Positions 5,963 through 10,599 of a stretch of DNA of 10,599 nt are shown here, piece after piece (position 1 is the stretch's first letter; each line of letters begins with the position of its first letter). The DNA lies in NCBI GenBank assembly GCA_036397475.1, contig DASWIV010000321.1, positions 1 through 10,599 on the forward strand. Reading direction: 5' to 3'. This stretch comes from DASWIV01 sp036397475. Its GTDB lineage: Bacteria; JAJVIF01; JAPKYR01. The notes below the pieces were generated by a model. That model ran no database searches, was not told the origin of the DNA, and saw nothing but the letters and a program-made list of their open reading frames with translations. A program made the translations under genes and the position numbers.

Positions 5963-7615
5963 TCAGAAATCGAAATCTTTCACTTCAACGGCATCAATCT
6001 CAAATCCGCCCCATCCGCCGCCATCGCTAGTGTTACCCGAGCCATCCGACTCGAAATGGATCACTATCGTGTCTCCGGGGATCCACGGTGTCCATGGATT
6101 ACTTGTGGACGGCACCGTGTTTCCATTGAACGGCCCAATGACCGGATTCATATCCTTGTCCATTATGGTTATCTCGTCGCTGCCCGGCGACGACTCGAGG
6201 TCAAGGGTCTTGAATCTTCCACGTATCAGCCCCGCGCCTGGTACTGTGTAATAAAAATCGAGGCTCTCATTGTCTTCATAAACCGTGTGTTTCGGGAAAT
6301 CGTTCAGGTTCGGAAGCCTGTCTATTCTCTTGTTGCCATCGCGGTAGAACGACGTCTCAAACCGGGCGAGCTCATTGGTGTCAAGCTGCCACCATGTAAC
6401 TTTCTGCCACGCGTCCTCATCGTTCGCAGGTCCCGAAGGATAAAACTCCACAATCACATGTATGAGATCGCGACGGTCGATTCGCAGATCGGAATTCTGC
6501 GCCTGCGAATCCGTAATTTCCACATACGAGCGCCTTCCCATATCGAAACCGGAGCCACGATAATTCGGGAAGTACATGATCACATTGTCATACTGGACCG
6601 GTTCATCAAGGTCCCGCTGGTATTCTTCGAGGTAATATGTAGCGTCACTGAAGCCATAGACCTCGATCTCGCTTGCATAAGGGTAATGGAAATCCTTATC
6701 GAAGTCGGAGACTGTGTCGATGTTATGGACACCAATAATTCCAGCCTCCAACGGGTTTTCGAAATCGTCAAAGATCACATAGATTCCGCCGGACCCATAC
6801 CTCTGGTCCTGAACAATGGCCAGCCTGTCGGGGTCCTGTCTCCAGGGATCCCAAGGGCTGCCTAGCGGAAGGACATCCTGAGAATAGAAGAACTCAAAAT
6901 TCCTCTGCCAGATATCTTTATCATGCGGCAAATAATCGAAATCTCCAGGCTGTGTTCCGGGCTCTTCCGTCACATTGAATCTATTGTCGTAAAGGATTCT
7001 GGAGATACTGGTAAGTTCCGGGAATGCAGCGTAAATATACTGATATTCCTTAGGAGCGAATCCACCGCCGCCACCCGGATCTCCACCCGGTCCCCCAGCT
7101 CCCGGACCTCCGCCGCCGGGTCCGCCTCCGCCCGGTCCGCCCGCACCGGGGCCTCCGCCAATAGACCTGTACGCTAGAGCGTTCTCCAATCCCATCCATT
7201 TGGTATTTTGATTTGCTCTTTTCCCGTCAAATGCGAAATTAGGGCCAACATCAGTAGTTACAGTCGTCAAGGCTGAGAGGTATCCGGATGACCTGACCTG
7301 TATATCGCCGCCGACTGCGGGCGAGAGTGCGATATCCAGAAAATAATCCGGAACGCTTTCCAGATGCCCCGGTTCGCTTGTCTGTGCGAATGGAATCTTG
7401 TCGAATGACGCTGCCCGCAATTGCTCGAACTCGAGCTGCGCAAGATAAACCAGCTGATTTTCATCAGTGGCGATCTGCGATGTCTTTGTGGATATCGAAA
7501 GCGCCCACAGAAATCCTGTAAGGGCAATTCCGAGCACCACGGTGGAGATCAATACCTCAAGGAGGGTGACTCCGCGCTCGTCGCTAATTCCGTATTTCAG
7601 CTTTCGCAATAACAA
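5963..7615 (-). CDS. Large PilV/GspI-like minor pilin, C-terminal CUB-like module
   Basis: 550 aa. The leader is followed by Gly15|Val16 and VTLLEVLIS with Glu20 at mature +5, then a helix of about 20 residues, as in PilV/GspI minor pilins (usually 120-190 aa). After the helix comes a first beta-rich part. A low-complexity Gly/Pro segment spans about 153-185. A long Tyr/Asp-rich region follows. The last ~85 residues (464-546) read as a CUB-like sandwich with 'DEITIMD', 'GDTIVIHFESD' and 'GGWGGFEIDAVEV'. The start codon is TTG, since no in-frame ATG or GTG lies between the upstream stop and the GVTLLE motif. The Shine-Dalgarno is weak (AAGTGA before a run of A). The gene starts 18 nt after gene 1 stops, so translation is probably coupled. 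Inferred role: partner of the GspK-like and GspJ-like proteins in the tip complex, with an enlarged head domain. Confidence 0.85.
   Translation of the reverse strand: MLLRKLKYGISDERGVTLLEVLISTVVLGIALTGFLWALSISTKTSQIATDENQLVYLAQLEFEQLRAASFDKIPFAQTSEPGHLESVPDYFLDIALSPAVGGDIQVRSSGYLSALTTVTTDVGPNFAFDGKRANQNTKWMGLENALAYRSIGGGPGAGGPGGGGPGGGGPGAGGPGGDPGGGGGFAPKEYQYIYAAFPELTSISRILYDNRFNVTEEPGTQPGDFDYLPHDKDIWQRNFEFFYSQDVLPLGSPWDPWRQDPDRLAIVQDQRYGSGGIYVIFDDFENPLEAGIIGVHNIDTVSDFDKDFHYPYASEIEVYGFSDATYYLEEYQRDLDEPVQYDNVIMYFPNYRGSGFDMGRRSYVEITDSQAQNSDLRIDRRDLIHVIVEFYPSGPANDEDAWQKVTWWQLDTNELARFETSFYRDGNKRIDRLPNLNDFPKHTVYEDNESLDFYYTVPGAGLIRGRFKTLDLESSPGSDEITIMDKDMNPVIGPFNGNTVPSTSNPWTPWIPGDTIVIHFESDGSGNTSDGGGWGGFEIDAVEVKDFDF
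5978..6226 (-). other. C-terminal CUB-like module of the PilV/GspI-like protein
   Basis: Residues about 464-546 contain 'IRGRFKTLDLESSPGSDEI', 'TIMDKDMNPVIGPFNGN', 'GDTIVIHFESDGS' and 'GGWGGFEIDAVEV'. Their order and spacing match the second half of a CUB sandwich: a strand, an acidic D.l.I.D turn, a G-rich loop, i.i.F.SD, then GF...v. It resembles the modules of gene 1 and suggests both large tip proteins share one type of head domain. Confidence 0.45.
7061..7159 (-). repeat. Gly/Pro-rich low-complexity segment inside the PilV/GspI-like gene
   Basis: About 33 codons (residues 153-185) are nearly all Gly and Pro with a few Ala and Asp, built from short units such as GGPGAGGP and GGGGP. The DNA is locally GC-rich and internally repetitive. 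It probably forms a flexible linker between the N-terminal pilin part and the large C-terminal region. Confidence 0.9.
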
Positions 7616-7633
7616 TTTTTTTCACTTAAATTT

Positions 7634-10234
7634 TTATTCTGTGCCAATCGGGCCGAATCCCGACATCGGCTCGGAGAATCTGTCATAAAGTTCGCCGTGC
7701 TGGAGTTGTTCGAACTCTGTCACGTAATTCTGAATTTCCGTAATATCGCCGTTCACATATCCGCAGTAATTGACTTCGAATCCCGCGTATCCTTCGTTAT
7801 CGTCACCGTCGCCGATCAACTTCAGCCTGGCGGTGGTACCCTTGATAACTACCCAGCCATAGGTCTGGTCAAGATCGACCACGGTTCGCGCCACAAGGGA
7901 ATCGGGAATGAACGGACCGCCCGCTCCCGGCCCTCCGGGATTTTCAGTTCCAGGATTCGGATCGTCCGGATTCTGCGGTCCGCCCGCTTCCGGACGTGAC
8001 CTTACGCTGGTTGAAAGCACGGTCGCCCGAAGAATTCCCATTTCGTCGTATATTTCTATTCTGTCACCGGGATCCATGTCGAATGCCACACGATCAAAAT
8101 GCATTCCTATCGCAATAGCATTCGGATTCGAGTACCACCATTCGGCGTTCTGAACCGGAAGCGGACCATACGAAGGGTATGATGTATTTGCGGGATAATT
8201 TGCTTCAGACCTGATCGTAGGACGAGAGGTATCGTCATCCGACCCGTCGGGAGTTTCATAACCCACTTCAGCAACCGTGAATCCCCAGTTTTCAGGCTCG
8301 GGAGCATGCCAGTCGTCAGGATCGGCAAAATAATGGATCTGCAGGTAAGGAGCGGTTCCGCAATTAGCTACAAATCCGCTTAGATCCAGAACATTGAAAT
8401 ACTGGCCGTTACCGATCAGTCCGCCATTCGACGACAACTCATTGACAAAGTAAATTAGATTGAAGCCAGGAACGAGGAAATTACCGGGAGTGTACAGGCT
8501 GATGAAATCATCGTTTGCAGGTCCGGTTGCCGGATCGACAAACAGGTCCGAACCTTCTTCGAATACAGCCCACCATCTGGAAATTGTTCCCTGCCCCGAT
8601 ATGTTATCGGTATCGGGAACCGCCGGACGGTAAATCGTCTGGTATCCAGCCAATGGCTCAGGAAGGAATGTCAGATTTGGAGGCACTCCCAGAAGTCCTA
8701 TCGGCATGATTATCGGCTCATCGGTCCGTCCATTGAATACATGATGCGATGTTTCCATCACCACATCGTCTTCGCCAAGCCACTGGTTGTACTCGTCGGT
8801 ATATTCCATTTCGACGACCTTGTAGCCATAGTCAGGATTTCCGTCCGTGTCTCCGGCTCCAAGTGGGCGTCCGAGAATGATTATAAATCCAAGCGGCTGA
8901 TCGCGCGCCGGATCAATTATGAGATTATTTCTTGAAATTATCGGGGACCAGCCATCCGCCGGAAGTGGGTTTCCAGCCCAGTAATCTTCGACCGGAAGAA
9001 GCGGGTTGCTGATAGTCGTATTGAACAGGTACAGGTGGTCCAGCGGATCAAGTGAGAAATTCTCATCGAACCGGATCCTCATCTGCTGCAAACCTGGAGC
9101 AAATCCGGGCTGGTCCTGGTACGGTGCATAGACCGTCTGAATATTCCAGTTAACCGGATCTGCGGGCTGTACCAGCTTATCGTAAGGATGCGGGGTTTCG
9201 TAATAGCCTTCAAAAAAGTCTGAAGTGAAATCGTACCTTACTCCGGATACCCGGAAACCGAATCCGTTAGGACCGTTGATATCCGACTGGAGTAAAAGTC
9301 CGATGGTTTTGGATCCGAAGTTATTGCTGAAGACTGTGGCAGGTCCGTTGAAATAGGGTCCCAGTGTCTGAGCGGGGGGATCGAACCTGCCTGCGGCTTC
9401 ATCCCACGGTGCCAGGTGAAGCAGATCTCCGGCGGTAATTTCAACCTCGTTAGGGTTCGCCATTAATCTGATTCCGGTGATGTCCCTGTTAGGATGGTTC
9501 GGATCGTTCAGGTAAGACACGACCCATGCTTTGCTTTTGTCCTGCTGGTATGGGTGTTGAGTTTCAATATACGGATACGGTCCCAGCCTTGAAGGCTCAC
9601 GTACACCATCTTCCCTGACGTCGAAATTCCACTGAACGGTAGGGAATTTCCCCTGGAGGAAACTCAAAGCGGACATATCGGAATTGATGTCCTGAACTTC
9701 TCCGACACCATAGATCCTCAGATTTCCCGTTGACTGTACCGGCGCGTATTCGTATGCCGGGTAATCCTCGGTGAATGTCTGATCGTCAAGATACCTGATT
9801 TCCGAGTTATCTCTATCGCCTGGGATTACATTTGTGTCCGGCGAGTATGTGCTAACCTGAGTGTCGAAAGTATAAGCGGTACTCTCGAAGGTGATCGGGA
9901 AGGAGTTAAGCTGCACATCTTGAGTGAAACCTGCCTCCAGCAAAGCTACCCTGAGATCGTCCTCGGTAGACGACAACGCGAACGCGGGATCGAGATAGCC
10001 GCCATGAGGCTCTTCCCTGTCACGGACAGCAAGCGCCGCGCGGTTGATCCCGCCTTCCGCGGTCAGGTCCGCCTGGTATGTATATTCGAACTGTTCCGAC
10101 GCTTCAAGAGAATTAATGGACGAGCGAAGTACGGTGAAGCCAAGGATCGCGAAAGCGAATGCGATAAGCAATACCACAATAAGAACGACACCGCGTTCTC
10201 TATATAACCTTCCGGGAAACATATGGGCTCGCAT
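7634..10234 (-). CDS. Giant PilX/GspK-like minor pilin with CUB-like modules
   Basis: 866 aa, first gene of the cluster. The N-terminus has a basic leader (R9, R12, R14), a Gly15|Val16 processing site and a hydrophobic helix at about residues 16-35. An Ala/Glu-rich segment around 54-67 (QADLTAEGGINRAA) matches the 'AEAGI' signature after the helix in PilX/GspK proteins. Glu is absent at +5, as is usual for GspK, which caps the pseudopilus tip. PilX/GspK proteins are typically 150-330 aa, so about 550 residues are extra. These appear to hold four diverged CUB-like beta-sandwich modules (about 251-335, 383-479, 577-660, 710-828), each ending in a pattern like 'I.L.L.SD....G.GF.V..V.Y'. A Gly/Pro/Asn-rich linker lies at 751-774. 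Only two Cys are present (625, 824). The start is supported by GGAGG 10 nt upstream. Inferred role: tip subunit of a pilus or pseudopilus with an extended extracellular or periplasmic head. The prepilin class is confident; the modules are my inference. Confidence 0.85.
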   Translation of the reverse strand: MRAHMFPGRLYRERGVVLIVVLLIAFAFAILGFTVLRSSINSLEASEQFEYTYQADLTAEGGINRAALAVRDREEPHGGYLDPAFALSSTEDDLRVALLEAGFTQDVQLNSFPITFESTAYTFDTQVSTYSPDTNVIPGDRDNSEIRYLDDQTFTEDYPAYEYAPVQSTGNLRIYGVGEVQDINSDMSALSFLQGKFPTVQWNFDVREDGVREPSRLGPYPYIETQHPYQQDKSKAWVVSYLNDPNHPNRDITGIRLMANPNEVEITAGDLLHLAPWDEAAGRFDPPAQTLGPYFNGPATVFSNNFGSKTIGLLLQSDINGPNGFGFRVSGVRYDFTSDFFEGYYETPHPYDKLVQPADPVNWNIQTVYAPYQDQPGFAPGLQQMRIRFDENFSLDPLDHLYLFNTTISNPLLPVEDYWAGNPLPADGWSPIISRNNLIIDPARDQPLGFIIILGRPLGAGDTDGNPDYGYKVVEMEYTDEYNQWLGEDDVVMETSHHVFNGRTDEPIIMPIGLLGVPPNLTFLPEPLAGYQTIYRPAVPDTDNISGQGTISRWWAVFEEGSDLFVDPATGPANDDFISLYTPGNFLVPGFNLIYFVNELSSNGGLIGNGQYFNVLDLSGFVANCGTAPYLQIHYFADPDDWHAPEPENWGFTVAEVGYETPDGSDDDTSRPTIRSEANYPANTSYPSYGPLPVQNAEWWYSNPNAIAIGMHFDRVAFDMDPGDRIEIYDEMGILRATVLSTSVRSRPEAGGPQNPDDPNPGTENPGGPGAGGPFIPDSLVARTVVDLDQTYGWVVIKGTTARLKLIGDGDDNEGYAGFEVNYCGYVNGDITEIQNYVTEFEQLQHGELYDRFSEPMSGFGPIGTE
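7751..9484 (-). other. Four tandem CUB-like modules of the PilX/GspK-like protein
   Basis: Residues about 251-335, 383-479, 577-660 and 710-828 of gene 1 each show an early pattern of a hydrophobic strand, an acidic turn and a second strand (for example 'FDENFSLDPLDHLYLFN' and 'FDRVAFDMDPGDRIEIYD'). Each ends in a strand, an acidic turn and a Gly-Phe strand ('IGLLLQSDINGPNGFGFRVS', 'LQIHYFADPDDW' with 'WGFTVAEVGY', 'LKLIGDGDDNEGYAGFEVNY'). This recalls the last strands of CUB domains (l.l.F.SD....GF...Y). The disulfide cysteines of animal CUB domains are missing. This is a reading by eye. Confidence 0.45.
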
Positions 10235-10482
10235 ATAAAATTTGCCTCCGCGTCCAGAATCTGACTGGTTACACGCTATGGATGGACAGGCCCTATCGTC
10301 CTTCTTAAAAGGTGCAATTCCTATGCCATTGGTATACGCAAACGACCGACAGCGACTAAGGCGTAGCCTAATCTCTCTATTATATAGTTATATATCTAGC
10401 ATTTCCAGACAAAATTTTAACTTTATTATAATAATAGGTGCATTTATTTTTCCCCGTTTCCCTTAATTTAACGCCATAATGG

Positions 10483-10495
10483 GTGATTCAATCAC
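10483..10495. promoter_or_regulatory. 13-bp palindrome, operator-like
   Basis: gtgatt-c-aatcac is a perfect inverted repeat of two 6-bp arms around one base. It lies about 250 bp upstream of gene 1, and its symmetry is typical of sites bound by dimeric regulators. No second copy is visible in the window, so it stays a candidate only. Confidence 0.3.
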
Positions 10496-10505
10496 TTCTG
10501 CAGTT

Positions 10506-10522
10506 AAAAATCGCAGATTTTT
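10506..10522. terminator. AT-rich hairpin, possible weak terminator of an upstream gene
   Basis: aaaaatc-gca-gattttt is a perfect 7-bp stem with a 3-nt loop. The T-rich arm on either strand could act as a weak bidirectional terminator for a gene lying beyond the right edge, or it could be a protein-binding palindrome. The stem has only one G-C pair, so a strong intrinsic terminator is unlikely. Confidence 0.25.
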
Positions 10523-10599
10523 GCCTTTCCCGCTGACTAAACAATTATTTATTTAAAAAAATTTGCTGCGCTTTCTCCAAATTATAAACCTGTTGCAAA

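Larger units (their letters stand above)
10235..10599 (-). promoter_or_regulatory. AT-rich upstream region of the cluster, candidate promoter
   Basis: This 365-bp stretch precedes gene 1 and has no convincing coding frame on either strand. On the minus strand it contains a perfect TATAAT at 10430-10425 and further AT-rich -10-like hexamers near 10390, but no convincing -35 partner at 16-18 nt. If transcription begins near the first, the leader would be about 180 nt. A second TATAAT lies near the right edge (about 10586-10581). A weak GG-N10-GC match to the sigma-54 pattern is present at 10579-10564. Two palindromes described separately sit at 10483-10522. GGAGG, 10 nt before the ATG of gene 1, is the ribosome site. 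I looked for a c-di-GMP-I riboswitch core and did not find one. Confidence 0.35.

Noticed and set aside
5789..6865. Plus-strand open frame of 358 codons opposite genes 2 and 3
   Set aside because: It is antisense to two clear pilin genes on the minus strand, has no recognisable motif, and its composition looks like a frame shadow.
10261..10420. c-di-GMP-I riboswitch in the leader, expected for some pilin operons
   Set aside because: I could not find the conserved GGCAAACC-like and GACGCAAAGC-like core segments in the right order.
10242..10466. Plus-strand open frame of 74 codons in the upstream region
   Set aside because: No ribosome site, composition follows the AT-rich intergenic DNA, ends in low-complexity Ile/Phe, and no family is recognisable.
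10564..10579. Sigma-54 promoter
   Set aside because: Only the GG-N10-GC spacing fits; most other consensus bases differ and the site is over 300 bp from gene 1, so it is mentioned but not called.

Overview
The window holds one long gene cluster read entirely on the minus strand, from an upstream region at the right-hand end (10235-10599) to a gene that runs off the left edge. It encodes thirteen consecutive proteins, each with an N-terminal class III (type IV prepilin/pseudopilin) signal: a charged leader, a Gly cleavage site, an aromatic or Val residue at +1, and a hydrophobic helix. Twelve of the thirteen keep the conserved Glu at +5. I see no rRNA, tRNA, CRISPR array, insertion sequence, transposase or other mobile element. 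Plus-strand open frames look like shadows of the real genes.

The host appears to be a Gram-negative-type bacterium with coding DNA of roughly balanced GC and AT-rich spacers. Large tandem prepilin clusters of this kind are, to my knowledge, common in uncultivated and environmental lineages (for example Planctomycetota/Lentisphaerota, Omnitrophota and deltaproteobacterial-type groups). The window has no marker gene, so I do not assign a phylum.

Layout in transcription order: (1) 10234-7634, a giant 866-residue PilX/GspK-like minor pilin without Glu5. (2) 7615-5963, a 550-residue PilV/GspI-like minor pilin. (3) 5937-5281, a 218-residue PilW/GspJ-like minor pilin. (4-13) Ten small (about 160-178 aa) PilE/GspG/GspH-like pilins that are clearly related to each other but strongly diverged, the last cut off by the window edge. 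Gaps are mostly 11-30 nt, widening to about 50-80 nt before pilins 5, 6 and 10 of the array. This fits one polycistronic message, probably started in the AT-rich 365-bp region upstream of gene 1.

By analogy with type IV pili and type II secretion, the K/I/J-like trio should form the initiating tip complex. The ten small proteins would be alternative or sequential subunits of a heteropolymeric pilus or pseudopilus. The strongest candidate for something undescribed is this combination: a ten-member pilin array behind a tip trio whose two largest members carry long C-terminal regions built from apparent CUB-like beta-sandwich modules (about four in gene 1, one in gene 2) and Gly/Pro-rich linkers. 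That suggests a fibre with an elaborate adhesive or ligand-binding tip. No ATPase, platform protein, secretin or prepilin peptidase lies in the window, so the machine that assembles it must be encoded elsewhere.
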